From the NCBI RefSeq assembly GCF_003415655.1, contig NZ_QRHC01000006.1, positions 62,001-126,000 on the forward strand: a DNA stretch of 64,000 bases, read 5' to 3'. The position numbers and the translations under genes are program-made. This document shows, one piece after another, positions 28,034 through 36,774 of this stretch (the first letter of the stretch is position 1; the number at the start of each line of letters is the position of its first letter). The notes below the pieces were generated by a model, which saw only the letters and a program-made list of their open reading frames with translations, was not told the DNA's origin and searched no databases. The DNA comes from Vibrio maerlii (GTDB lineage Bacteria > Pseudomonadota > Gammaproteobacteria > Enterobacterales > Vibrionaceae).

Positions 28034-28057
28034 AGCGCCACCTGTTTGAGTGGCGCT
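28034..28057 (+). terminator. Intra-operon hairpin after dctP
   Basis: AGCGCCAC and GTGGCGCT form a perfect 8-bp stem with an 8-nt loop, followed by TTATTC. The weak T-run suggests partial termination or protection of the dctP message, with reduced read-through into dctQM. Confidence 0.7.
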
Positions 28058-28082
28058 TTATTCAAATTCCATGGAGTAGGGA

Positions 28083-28616
28083 ATGAGAAGCCTAATCTAT
28101 ATTGAGCGCCTATTTAATCGCTTTGGTGACTTCCTCGGTTGGTTATCGAGCATATTATTTATCTTGCTGCTTGCAAATGTCGTGTATGACGTAGTCATGC
28201 GTTACGTGTTTAACGATGTATCTATTGCATTCCAAGAAATGGAATGGCACTTGTTCTCTGCAGTATTCTTACTTGGTGTTCCTTACGCGATTAAAGCGGG
28301 TGGCCACGTGCGTGTGGACCTATTTTATGAGCGCTTATCAAATAAAGCTCAAGCTATTATTGATGTGCTTGGCACCCTTTTCTTTCTTCTTCCATTTTGT
28401 CTATTGGTCGCTTACTACGGGATTGATTTTGCCAAAGAGAGTTACGCACTGGGTGAAACGTCGGGAGATCCAGGCGGCCTACCTTATCGCTGGATAATCA
28501 AAGCGATGATCCCTCTTTCGTTTCTCTTTATGGCGTTAAGCGGCATTGGATTGCTTCTTCACTCTATCAACAAAATCGTCAATCCACATTTAATCTACCA
28601 ACAAGAGCAGAAGTAA
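28083..28616 (+). CDS. dctQ: TRAP transporter small permease (DctQ family)
   Basis: A 177-residue membrane protein with four predicted membrane segments. DctQ features are the early FLLLANVVYDVVMRYVFN-like segment (LANVVYDVVMRYVFND), EMEWHLFSAVFLLGVPYAIK and HVRVDLFYERL. It bridges the receptor and the large permease in Na+-dependent TRAP uptake. The next gene begins 12 bp downstream with a GGAGG-like site. Confidence 0.93.
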   Translation: MRSLIYIERLFNRFGDFLGWLSSILFILLLANVVYDVVMRYVFNDVSIAFQEMEWHLFSAVFLLGVPYAIKAGGHVRVDLFYERLSNKAQAIIDVLGTLFFLLPFCLLVAYYGIDFAKESYALGETSGDPGGLPYRWIIKAMIPLSFLFMALSGIGLLLHSINKIVNPHLIYQQEQK

Positions 28617-28628
28617 GGAGGCAGGGAA

Positions 28629-29912
28629 ATGGTCGGTATTGTAATGTTTTTCGTAGCCTTGTTTGCTTTGCTACTTGGCTTTCCTGTGGCGTTCACCTTT
28701 GGTGGTATCGCTCTGATATTTGGAGTTTGGGCAGAAGGCATGGATATGTTTGCCTTCATGCCATATCGCATCCAGTCGATAATGGAAAACACCGTGCTAA
28801 TGGCGGTGCCTTTGTTCGTCTTCATGGGTTTAGTTCTGCAAAAGACCCGTTTGGCAGAGCAGCTATTAGAATCCATGGGTAAGTTGTTTGGTGGCGTCCG
28901 AGGGGGAATTGCGATCTCGACGGTGCTAGTAGGCGCGCTTCTAGCTGCATCGACGGGCGTAGTTGGTGCATCCGTTGTTGCAATGGGCCTTATCTCATTG
29001 CCTGTTATGCTCAAGTACAACTATGATAAGGGCCTTGCTTGCGGCACCATCTGTGCGTCAGGGACGCTGGGTCAAATCATCCCTCCTTCTATTGTACTTA
29101 TCTTATTGGGTGATGTGTTGGGAGTGCCAGTAGGAGACCTTTTCCAAGCCGCTATTTGGCCGGGACTTGTACTGGTTGGCGCTTATGTAATTTATATCCT
29201 TATTTACGCAAAGCTCAATCCCGAAGCGGCGCAACCAATTCCTGCTGACGAGAATATGGATCGCAGACAAGAGGTGATAGCGGCGCTGAAAGCTGTGATC
29301 CCGCCTCTTGCACTCATTGTTGTCGTACTCGGTTCTATCTTCGCTGGTGTGGCAACGCCAACGGAGTCAGCGGCATTGGGTGGTGCAGGTGCGATCGTTC
29401 TTGCGCTCCTTTACCGTCAATTCAGCTGGTTAATGGTGTATGAGGCAGCAAAAGAAACGGTGAAAGTGACCGCGATGGTGTTTGCCATCTTACTTGGTGC
29501 AACCGCGTTCTCAATGGCCTTTACTTATACGGGTGGGGATTACCTGGTTGAAGAGTGGATGCTGCAGATTCCGGGTGATAAATGGGGCTTTTTGATCATC
29601 ACCATGTTGGTCATTTTAGTCCTGGGTTTCTTTATCGATTTCGTAGAGATTTGTTTCATCATCGTGCCAATCATCGCTCCGGTTGCCGAACTCATGGGTA
29701 TAAACATGACTTGGTTTGCGATTTTGGTTGCAATGAACCTACAGACATCATTCTTAACACCACCATTTGGCTTTAGCTTGTTCTACTTGAAAGGGGTTGC
29801 ACCAGATGGCGTCACAACACGCGATATCTATCGTGGGGTTATGCCATTTATTGCTATTCAAATCCTGGTGTTAGCGTCACTGCTTGTTTTCCCTGGATTC
29901 TACGGAATGTGA
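28629..29912 (+). CDS. dctM: TRAP transporter large permease (DctM family)
   Basis: A 427-residue integral membrane protein with about 12 predicted membrane segments. DctM features include VPLFVFMGLVLQKTRLAEQL, the ASTGVVGASVVAMGLISLP segment, CASGTLGQIIPPSIVLILLG and TPTESAALGGAGAI. The last helix region reads SFLTPPFGFSLFYLKG, a strongly conserved DctM block. It is the translocation subunit using a sodium gradient. The sensor kinase gene follows after a terminator. Confidence 0.95.
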   Translation: MVGIVMFFVALFALLLGFPVAFTFGGIALIFGVWAEGMDMFAFMPYRIQSIMENTVLMAVPLFVFMGLVLQKTRLAEQLLESMGKLFGGVRGGIAISTVLVGALLAASTGVVGASVVAMGLISLPVMLKYNYDKGLACGTICASGTLGQIIPPSIVLILLGDVLGVPVGDLFQAAIWPGLVLVGAYVIYILIYAKLNPEAAQPIPADENMDRRQEVIAALKAVIPPLALIVVVLGSIFAGVATPTESAALGGAGAIVLALLYRQFSWLMVYEAAKETVKVTAMVFAILLGATAFSMAFTYTGGDYLVEEWMLQIPGDKWGFLIITMLVILVLGFFIDFVEICFIIVPIIAPVAELMGINMTWFAILVAMNLQTSFLTPPFGFSLFYLKGVAPDGVTTRDIYRGVMPFIAIQILVLASLLVFPGFYGM

Positions 29913-29942
29913 TCACTTAGTTACGTTTTCTTTACAACTCTT

Positions 29943-29984
29943 GATAAAGTGAGGCTGTTTACGCACGAGTAAACAGCCTTTATC
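29943..29984 (+). terminator. Terminator of the TRAP operon
   Basis: AGGCTGTTTAC and GTAAACAGCCT form an 11-bp perfect stem with a 6-nt loop, extended by GATAAA/TTTATC, then GTTTTT. It lies between dctM and the histidine kinase gene 18 bp further on, so the regulators may have their own promoter or depend on read-through. Confidence 0.88.
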
Positions 29985-30002
29985 GTTTTTGGGAGGAAGG
30001 GA

Positions 30003-31376
30003 ATGCCTCTACAAGCTAAATTAATCTTGCTCAGCCTGTTGCCCTTACTGCTGGTGACTGCACTGACAAGTTGGCTTTCAATACATCAAAGTAAGACACT
30101 GGGCGATCAGGAGATACAGATCTTTGAAGATGGTTTGATTCGCTCGAAAGAGACTGCGCTCAAGGATCATGTTGATCTGGCGTTTGATGCTATCTCACAT
30201 ATCTATAATGACGACTCTTTGCCTGAAGAAGTGGCCAAGCAGCGCGTGCGCGAAGTAATCTCAAAACTTCGTTATGGAAAGGACAGAGACGGTTACTTTT
30301 TCGTGTATGACCAGTCAGGTGTGAACCTAGTCCACCCAGTGATGCCAGAACTCATTGGTCAAAACCTACTGCATCTTCAAGACGAGAACGGCGATCATCT
30401 GATTGAGGCTTTGTTGTCTCAAGCACAGAGCGGAGGTGGTTTTCATCGTTATTTATGGCGAAAGCCTTCGACAGGAGAAAATGTGCCAAAGCTCAGCTAT
30501 GCCGCTTGGTTAAGTAAGTGGGACTGGATGGTTGGAACTGGCTTATATATTGAAGATATCACCTATGAAGTCGCCAAGCTTAAGTCTGAGGTGAACAAGA
30601 ACATTGAGACTACATTTTTCTCTGTCATCGTCATTGTTGTGGTGACTGTAGGGGTCATTGTGGTTATCACTCTTGCTGTGAATCTACATGAACACCGCTT
30701 GGCTGATCGCAGCTTAAAAGAGTTGGCCCACAAAACGGTGATGTTTCAGGAAGATGAGAAGAAGTATCTGGCTCGTGAGCTCCATGATGGTATTAACCAA
30801 CTGCTCGTCTCCAGTAAGTGTCATTTAGGCCTTTTAGGTGAAGCGCTTAGTGACAATGATATTCCAGTCAGAGAAACCGTCACCAATCATTTAGAACAAT
30901 CCAAGCATTCTTTGAGTACGGCGATCAATGAGGTTCGTCGGATCTCACATAATCTGCGACCAAGCGCACTCGATGATATCGGTTTGGAAGCAGCGCTTGC
31001 CACACTCTTGCAAGACTTTAAACAACACTCGGCTATCGAAGTTGAGGCAATTGTTAAAACACAAGGTGGAAAGCTGCAATCTGAAATAGCGACTACGCTT
31101 TATCGTGTTACCCAAGAGTCATTGACCAATATTGAAAAGCATGCCAAAGCGACGGCTGTGATGGTTTCACTTCAGCAACTAGGCAGGTCACTGCAATTGA
31201 TCATCCGAGATAATGGTGTGGGCTTTTCGCCTAACGCGCAGAAACAATCATCCGGGATAGGGTTACGCAATATGCGAGAAAGAGTCGAGTTCATTGGTGG
31301 TGAAATCGAAATCAGTAGCGATATCGGACTAGGGACGGAAATAACCGTATTACTTCACTTAGAGGAGTTAGCGTAA
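30003..31376 (+). CDS. Cache-domain sensor histidine kinase (HisKA_3/NarX type)
   Basis: A 457-residue membrane sensor. A first membrane segment (about 6-27) precedes a single-Cache periplasmic domain (YGKDRDGYFFVYDQSGVNLV and WDWMVGTGLYIEDI), typical of sensors for small carboxylates. A second membrane segment (about 196-222) is followed by a HisKA_3 dimerisation domain with ARELHDGINQLL (phosphoacceptor His261) and an HATPase domain (ESLTNIEKHAKA, DNGVGF, GIGLRNMRERVE). It is coupled to the response regulator by TAATG. Position after the TRAP genes suggests it senses the transported substrate. Confidence 0.92.
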   Translation: MPLQAKLILLSLLPLLLVTALTSWLSIHQSKTLGDQEIQIFEDGLIRSKETALKDHVDLAFDAISHIYNDDSLPEEVAKQRVREVISKLRYGKDRDGYFFVYDQSGVNLVHPVMPELIGQNLLHLQDENGDHLIEALLSQAQSGGGFHRYLWRKPSTGENVPKLSYAAWLSKWDWMVGTGLYIEDITYEVAKLKSEVNKNIETTFFSVIVIVVVTVGVIVVITLAVNLHEHRLADRSLKELAHKTVMFQEDEKKYLARELHDGINQLLVSSKCHLGLLGEALSDNDIPVRETVTNHLEQSKHSLSTAINEVRRISHNLRPSALDDIGLEAALATLLQDFKQHSAIEVEAIVKTQGGKLQSEIATTLYRVTQESLTNIEKHAKATAVMVSLQQLGRSLQLIIRDNGVGFSPNAQKQSSGIGLRNMRERVEFIGGEIEISSDIGLGTEITVLLHLEELA

Positions 31377-32014
31377 TGAGCGATGGAATTAACATTGTTA
31401 TTGTCGATGACCATCAAGTTGTGCTCGATGGATTTCTTGCCAGGCTCGAGAAAGAGCCTGAAATTAATGTCGTGGGTACTGCCAGCAATGGTGTCGAAGC
31501 GTTAGAAGTGATTAAACACACCTCACCAGAGGTGGTGTTGATGGATATTAGCATGCCTATTATGAATGGCATTGAAGCGACTCAGCAACTGCAAGAAGAT
31601 GGTACCAATGTAAAGGTGTTGATGCTCACCATGCATGACAACCGGGAATATATCATGAAGGTGATGCAAGCTGGTGCGGTAGGCTACATGCTCAAAGATG
31701 TCTCGGCGGACAATATGGTGCAAGCGATTAAAACCGTTCAGTCTGGTTCCACCTATTTTTGTGAATCGTCCACCCAGACTCTGTTCTCTCAACAAGTGAT
31801 CCCTAACTCTTTTTCTAATAACCCACTTAGCCGCAGGGAAGAGTCGGTACTTAAGCTGATTGCCCAAGGAATGAGTAACAAAGCGATAGGTAAGCTATTG
31901 AACATTAGCTGCCGAACTGTGGAGACACATCGTCAAAACATCAAGCATAAACTTGATATTCATTCGATAGCAGGTTTGGCAAAGTACGCGTTGGCTAATG
32001 GGCTGGTGGATTAG
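31376..32014 (+). CDS. LuxR/NarL-type response regulator
   Basis: A 212-residue regulator. The receiver domain has IVIVDDHQVVLDG at the N-terminus and the phosphoacceptor Asp57 in VVLMDISMP, then the late lysine in GYMLKDVS. The C-terminal LuxR helix-turn-helix reads LSRREESVLKLIAQGMSNKA and CRTVETHRQNIKHKLDIHS. Probable target is the TRAP operon (TACGTA sites at 26622-26722). The last 109 bp are duplicated at 36775-36883, making this 3' end the left boundary of an accessory insertion. Confidence 0.95.
   Translation: MSDGINIVIVDDHQVVLDGFLARLEKEPEINVVGTASNGVEALEVIKHTSPEVVLMDISMPIMNGIEATQQLQEDGTNVKVLMLTMHDNREYIMKVMQAGAVGYMLKDVSADNMVQAIKTVQSGSTYFCESSTQTLFSQQVIPNSFSNNPLSRREESVLKLIAQGMSNKAIGKLLNISCRTVETHRQNIKHKLDIHSIAGLAKYALANGLVD
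31906..32014 (+). repeat. Left copy of 109-bp direct repeat (3' end of response regulator)
   Basis: This stretch matches 36775-36883 over 109 bp without gaps, 98 of 109 bases by my count. It includes a 38-bp identical core (31931-31968) and 24 identical bases at the stop codon (31991-32014). The two copies bracket the phospholipase/lipoprotein region. Confidence 0.9.
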
Positions 32015-32063
32015 CATAGGCTGTCGTGATGCCCTACCGGCTACGGATCGAGTCGAGAGTGTT

Positions 32064-33704
32064 TTAAACTCCGTGCAACGCTTTCTTTGCTACCCAGTAG
32101 GAAAGGTTCGTCAAAAGGTTGGTCTGTATCTTGGTAAGTTCGACAACGCCTCGAGAGTTCTCAAAGAAAGTAGAATAGTGAGGAAAGTTCTCTAGTTCCT
32201 TAGTCACCTGATTTGACGGCGTTTTCGTCGAAATCATTTTGGCGAGGTTCTTATCTTTGAGCCTTTTCTCCCATGCTTCGCTCCGACAGTTATACACCCA
32301 AGTGATTTCAACTTTATGGCCGGCTCCAATGCCATAGTGTCTATTCTCGATGGTGACTAGGTTAGTTTTGGCAAACAACGCGGTTGTTGCGACGTGTTCT
32401 TTATTACTCGTTCCAGGTTTTACTTTTTGTGTAAATTGCACAATCAATTTTCTCAATTCTTGCTTACCGTTTTTAAACACCACATTGGTTGAAAAATCTT
32501 CTTTCTTGAACAAATTGTCGATCGGAATAAATAGAGCTTTCAGTGATTTGTTGATGTGACTTTCCATCACTTTTTTCTCTGGAGAAAAGGGTTTTTTGGT
32601 ATTAATGAAGACGACGATTTTGTTCATTTTTCGAGCCAGCAATGGCATGATCCCAAGATTTTCCAGGTGACCACCGTCAGAGTGCGGATATTCCTCGGCG
32701 ACGGTGTTATCACCAGGTTTGGTATTTAAAGGTATGTGATAGAACTCGGGAAACCCGAGAGCTCCTAATCCTATATTTGATGTGATCTCTTGAGGAGCTG
32801 CGCCGGTGCTGGCGATGATGTCATTAAGAGAAAATGCTTTTTCATTCGTAATATCCAGACTGAGCACGGGTGCTTGTTTTACAAGTAGATGCTCACGGTC
32901 ATCAATTACGCGTTTATTGTAAGGGCCTATACAATCGTACCCGCAACTGGTTATGTAGCCTCCCCCAAAACAATCATCACTAGTCCACGTATCCTTATCG
33001 ATATGGCTAACCCTGACTCCCGAGTAAAAAGGTGTGTATTCTACATGGTACTTTTTGTCGGACTCGATGCCATCCTCATTAAGTACGGTGGCTCCGAGAA
33101 TCAGATACGGTGCTTCATGGCGGACGTGGTAAAAAGTCGGTTTATAACCAGAAGGAAAGCCCTGGCGTGCTAATGTTTCCGTTTCTTCATTGAAGGTAAA
33201 ATAACGACTCGGATCATGTAACCCATAGGGTTTAAGGAAAACTTTCCCAAGTGAATAAGCAAAACTCTCATCACCTTTGAGTTTAGTACCCGCCAAGATA
33301 AGGTGTTTGATGAGCGATGCATTCGTGATCGTGCTTTGAAATGATTTGGGAAAAACAGTTTTACTGTTCGTTTCTGTGATGGTCTCAGGATCACGTATGT
33401 CTCCAAAAAACTGGTCGGTATCGTTTGTGTAGGTGAAGGGTGTAGATGCCCAGCCGCCGCCAGAAACCGCGGAGATATACTTCACCCTTGGCAGTAAACC
33501 GAGTTCATTCAATGCTTTTAATTGACCGAGAGTACATGCTGCAGAACGAGTACCTCCTCCAGAAAAGGCGATGCCAAGATCTCGATGAGCGTAGTGCAGC
33601 TTAAAGCTATTTAAGTTCGTTTCAGGGAAACTATTTTGTTCAATCCACTCACTCGTCCAATAGTCCACATAAAACCTAGTCATCGTTACGTTCTCATCAG
33701 CCAT
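32064..33704 (-). CDS. Patatin/cPLA2-like phospholipase
   Basis: A 546-residue predicted acyl hydrolase with a Ser-Asp dyad. The oxyanion loop is FSGGGTRSAA (residues 48-56), the nucleophile elbow ISAVSGGGWAS with Ser81, and the catalytic aspartate HSDGGHLENLG (Asp343). The spacing and SGGGW motif are closer to eukaryotic-type cytosolic phospholipase A2 than to short bacterial patatins. No signal peptide or membrane segment is apparent, so it is probably cytosolic. CAGG lies a few bases before the ATG. It is divergent from a lipoprotein gene and lies inside the region bounded by response-regulator repeats. Bacterial relatives act as toxins, effectors or phage-defence lipases; which applies is unknown. 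Confidence 0.82.
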   Translation of the reverse strand: MADENVTMTRFYVDYWTSEWIEQNSFPETNLNSFKLHYAHRDLGIAFSGGGTRSAACTLGQLKALNELGLLPRVKYISAVSGGGWASTPFTYTNDTDQFFGDIRDPETITETNSKTVFPKSFQSTITNASLIKHLILAGTKLKGDESFAYSLGKVFLKPYGLHDPSRYFTFNEETETLARQGFPSGYKPTFYHVRHEAPYLILGATVLNEDGIESDKKYHVEYTPFYSGVRVSHIDKDTWTSDDCFGGGYITSCGYDCIGPYNKRVIDDREHLLVKQAPVLSLDITNEKAFSLNDIIASTGAAPQEITSNIGLGALGFPEFYHIPLNTKPGDNTVAEEYPHSDGGHLENLGIMPLLARKMNKIVVFINTKKPFSPEKKVMESHINKSLKALFIPIDNLFKKEDFSTNVVFKNGKQELRKLIVQFTQKVKPGTSNKEHVATTALFAKTNLVTIENRHYGIGAGHKVEITWVYNCRSEAWEKRLKDKNLAKMISTKTPSNQVTKELENFPHYSTFFENSRGVVELTKIQTNLLTNLSYWVAKKALHGV

Positions 33705-33973
33705 TGACCTGAATAAATTTAGTTAAGCCTTTCATGATAAGCAAACCAATCATCCCCAGCCTCTCAAATTCCAGCATCGTGGTTGTGTTTGCTATCTATT
33801 CGATTCAAACCGTGATACTGCAGGTGAACGCACTCCCGGTTTGTTTCAAAAATGACCTTTTAGGAACGTCGCATTCTGTGATGATGCTTCCAAAGACTGA
33901 GCAAATAGTAGACTACTTTGAAAATGGTCATATGGAACAAAACACATATCTAACTCGGAGAAGGACTACAAAT

Positions 33974-35002
33974 ATGAATAGATTTTTAGTGTTAACCCTT
34001 GTTGTATCGATTGTTTTAAGTGGCTGTGTCTCAAAGCCAAACTCCATCGGAGCTTTTGGCAAGGCTACCGAAGACATTACTGAACAAGTGGATCAGGTGC
34101 TTGTTGATTTGATTGATGGCGAAGTAGAGAAAGATCTAATCGGTGTTGCGAGCAGAACAGGAGCGGGTGCTCAGAAGTTGGTTAGCTCTGACTTTGACAA
34201 TATTGGTCCAGTCTTCGATGAAAAAGCAAAACAAAAACTAGCCTTGTATCAAGCCAATACAGCACTAACGAAATACGCAAAAGGATTACAAAATTTAGCG
34301 GGAGCGTCATCTCAAAACGACATTGATTTGGCTGTCGCCAATCTCTCACAGTCCATGGAGTCTGCTAACGGAAGTTATGTCGCGCTCACAGGTGAAGATG
34401 ATGACCTATTTGCTAAAGAAGATGTAACGTTAGTGTATACAGCAATTGCTGTCATCGGTTCGAATTAAACAGAAAGAAAACGTCGGAAAGCCTTAAAGGA
34501 CATTATCCTGAAAGCTGATCCTAAAATCATAACCATTACGAATAAACTGGTTGAGCAACTTGAGGATACTGGTATTCAAGACGCTTTAGTCTCACAGCGC
34601 GCTGAAATACTGGCGCAAATGATTAGAGCTTACAATAAACAAGCTGCGAGTAAACCGCTAACGTTAAAGGAAAGTGAAGCTTATACGAAAGATATTTTTG
34701 CGGTCTACACTAATATGGCATCCACCAAGGTAGATTTATCTAAATCCATTAAGGCACTACTTAGTATTCAAGCCGCCCACTCTAAATTAGCGTCTGAAGT
34801 CACTAATGACAAATTTGATGGACCTAAGATCATGGAGATAGTGGGTGAGTTACAAAACCAGTGGAAACATTATGGAGGTTACCGGGATTTAGTCAGTGAG
34901 TGCAATGGGAAGTGGGAGTTAGAGGAAGCAAAATCAGAGAATGAAAAGAATAACAAAGGAACCACCGGCAAAGTACTTATTTGTAAAATAGAAGAAAGCT
35001 AG
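33974..35002 (+). pseudogene. Lipoprotein gene interrupted by an in-frame TAA
   Basis: ATG 33974 (AAGGA 8 nt upstream) starts a lipoprotein with leader MNRFLVLTLVVSIVLSGC and the lipobox LSGC. It reads 164 residues to TAA at 34466-34468. The same frame then stays open through 35002 (TERKRRKALKDIILKADP onward, ending KVLICKIEES) with no good start until an ATG at 34619 that lacks a Shine-Dalgarno. A single CAA-to-TAA change at 34466 would explain this, restoring a 342-residue protein. The full product would be a helical lipoprotein with a cysteine-containing C-terminus. No family recognised. It may be a nonsense mutation, a sequencing error or read-through. Confidence 0.75.
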
Positions 35003-35024
35003 ATTCGAATGAAGGAGTGAACGC

Positions 35025-35379
35025 ATGAGTACGTTACCTGGCAAAAATAAGCTTGTTCGTGAAGCGCTTTTGAGATCTATCAAGGAGTTAGACAAGCTTT
35101 ATGAAGTCGAACTGGATGATGTGAAGGCCAACCAGCATCCTTGATGCTAGACAAGAACTACATGAGACGCTACTGGTGGCCGTTAAGCATGAATTAAGTG
35201 GTACTTCTGACGAGTTGGTCGAGGCGTTGGAGGCACTTAATCATTTAACCATGGTTTGCAAACAAGCCCATCAAGATATGGCAAAAGTGTCTGCAGCGGT
35301 CACTAAGGTTGCGGAAACCTTGGACAAAGTAGCAAAAGTGGTTAAGAAAACATCTGAGTTGTTACCTTTTGTCGTCTAG
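35025..35379 (+). pseudogene. Small coiled-coil protein gene with a frameshift
   Basis: ATG 35025 has AAGGAG 7 nt upstream and encodes 39 residues (MSTLPGKNKLVREALLRSIK ... DDVKANQHP) before TGA 35142-35144. The +1 frame, open from 35125, continues as ILDARQELHETLLVAVKHEL and ends at 35379 with KKTSELLPFVV. Removing one base near 35137 would join them into a 117-residue helical, coiled-coil-like protein (VKANQ-ILDARQELHE). The second part has no ribosome site of its own. It follows the interrupted lipoprotein gene by 22 bp. Function not recognised; it could be a cytosolic partner of the lipoproteins or phospholipase. Confidence 0.65.
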
Positions 35380-35717
35380 TGAGAGTAGATCTGAAAGTTC
35401 ATTGGAGGTTGTTTGGAACAACTGTTTGTTCTTGGGATTAAGGCTTGGCATTGTCTCGAGGTTGAGGTTAGCAAAATCTGCGTAAACTATCGCCTGATAA
35501 GGGCGGTCAGTAATCACCGCGACGGTGTAGTAAATGCGACTAATTTAAATGCCGACAAATCTGAGCCTATCTCAATCCAACCTTGGAAATGTACATGGGG
35601 GTGATGTTTCAAATTGTGAACACAAAACTTTCTAAGGTGAGCAGAGGCCATTGATATACAGTTTTTCATGTGTTGTTGGATGTTTAAATCAATCAAAGAC
35701 TTGAAGCTGGAACTCAT
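35362..35717 (-). other. Possible decayed minus-strand coding region
   Basis: In the 367-bp gap after the coiled-coil gene, two overlapping minus-strand frames look protein-like: 35514-35717 (ending HPHVHFQGWIEIGSDLSAFK) and 35365-35544 (TVAVITDRPYQAIVYADFAN, ending at stop 35362-35364). Joining them by a frameshift near 35540 would give a protein of about 115 residues. The ribosome site is weak and no family is recognised. This may be a remnant gene, or chance. Confidence 0.25.
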
Positions 35718-35746
35718 TTATGCGTTAAAGTCGATAAGGTAAGAAA

Positions 35747-36298
35747 ATGAAATACATCACCATTATTTTTTTCTCTTTCGTGATTGTGGGTTGCGCCACA
35801 ATGTCACCCGAAGAAACAGAGGTCACGGTAGAAAAGTCAATAGAAAAGATCTCTATTCTTGTCAATACAATTGATGAACAGCTACCACAAGACATGAACC
35901 TGAGCGTTGAAAAGGCTTTGATTACACTGCACGCGCGACAGTCTGTTAAGGCTTCAGGCAAACTGGACGTTGTTGCCTCAGGACAATTAGAGAGCGGTAC
36001 AGCGAATTCAATGCGATTGCAGTTTACTATAGAGCCAACAGCCACTGTAAACACTGAGGATGACAATGATGATATCAATGAAGTTATCAAGCATGTTATT
36101 AAAGCGGTAGCGGTTATTCAGAATGATCCGACATTCAAGCTACAACGCCTCTCCGTTCAGTTAGCAATGAAAATAACGAAAGGTGTTGATGGTGGTGTCA
36201 ACATTGAATTCTTGGGTTTTGGATTTGGAACACAAGTCGAAGAACTCTATGAGTCGGGTAATAGTATCGACATTGTATTCACGTCACCACCTATGTAA
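35747..36298 (+). CDS. Predicted lipoprotein of the accessory region
   Basis: A 183-residue lipoprotein: leader MKYITIIFFSFVIVGC with lipobox IVGC, then a helical segment (about 25-55) and an alternating beta-like domain (SVKASGKLDVVASGQLESGT, then LQRLSVQLAMKITKGVDGG and NIEFLGFGFGTQVEELYESG). The alternation of a short helix with strands and a terminal IVFTSPP resembles the trypco2-type small beta domains found with conflict systems, but the match is only by eye. It is the only intact plus-strand gene of the insertion. AGGTAAG lies just upstream of the ATG. Confidence 0.7.
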   Translation: MKYITIIFFSFVIVGCATMSPEETEVTVEKSIEKISILVNTIDEQLPQDMNLSVEKALITLHARQSVKASGKLDVVASGQLESGTANSMRLQFTIEPTATVNTEDDNDDINEVIKHVIKAVAVIQNDPTFKLQRLSVQLAMKITKGVDGGVNIEFLGFGFGTQVEELYESGNSIDIVFTSPPM

Positions 36299-36393
36299 CA
36301 ACGAAGACCATTCATCTTGATTTGGCTTAGGGCCGTCATTCGTGCTTTGACGTTGACACTTTGGTGAAGAAAGTAAGCCGAAGCGCCTATTGA

Positions 36394-36621
36394 CTAAATT
36401 GAGACAGATGATATTGAAATCGCTTCTACAATACCCTTAGTGAAATGTTCAACGGCAGGGAATATTGACGTAATTAGTAGAGCTAATAGACAAATAGCCA
36501 GAGACATTTCAAGAACAGAGTGACCAGAATGTTTTTTCAAGAGTAGACCTATTTGCAATAAACCAAAGAACCAGTCCTCTGATACTTTGATAAGTAGATA
36601 CCAAGCAACTCCTATGCTCAA
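36394..36621 (-). CDS. Small hypothetical membrane protein (weak)
   Basis: A possible 75-residue protein with two hydrophobic stretches (VAWYLLIKVSEDWFFGLLQI and SLAICLLALLITSIFPAVEH). Its only start is TTG at 36621 and no clear ribosome site is visible, so it may not be translated. The surrounding 36299-36774 otherwise shows nothing recognisable and is AT-rich. Confidence 0.3.
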   Translation of the reverse strand: MSIGVAWYLLIKVSEDWFFGLLQIGLLLKKHSGHSVLEMSLAICLLALLITSIFPAVEHFTKGIVEAISISSVSI

Positions 36622-36774
36622 AAAATGAGCGAGAATATTAATGGATAATGTTCATAATATCTACAGCTTTATTGTTGATTCATTGAATAATGGTGCTCTG
36701 ACCCTAATCAAACTTGCTTTTAAATATTTGCATAGCCCAAAAAGCACGAAGGTGGCAGTGCATTACCATTAAGC

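Noticed and set aside
31376..32014. Response regulator gene disrupted by the insertion
   Set aside because: The intact gene keeps a complete receiver and helix-turn-helix; only a 3' fragment is duplicated.
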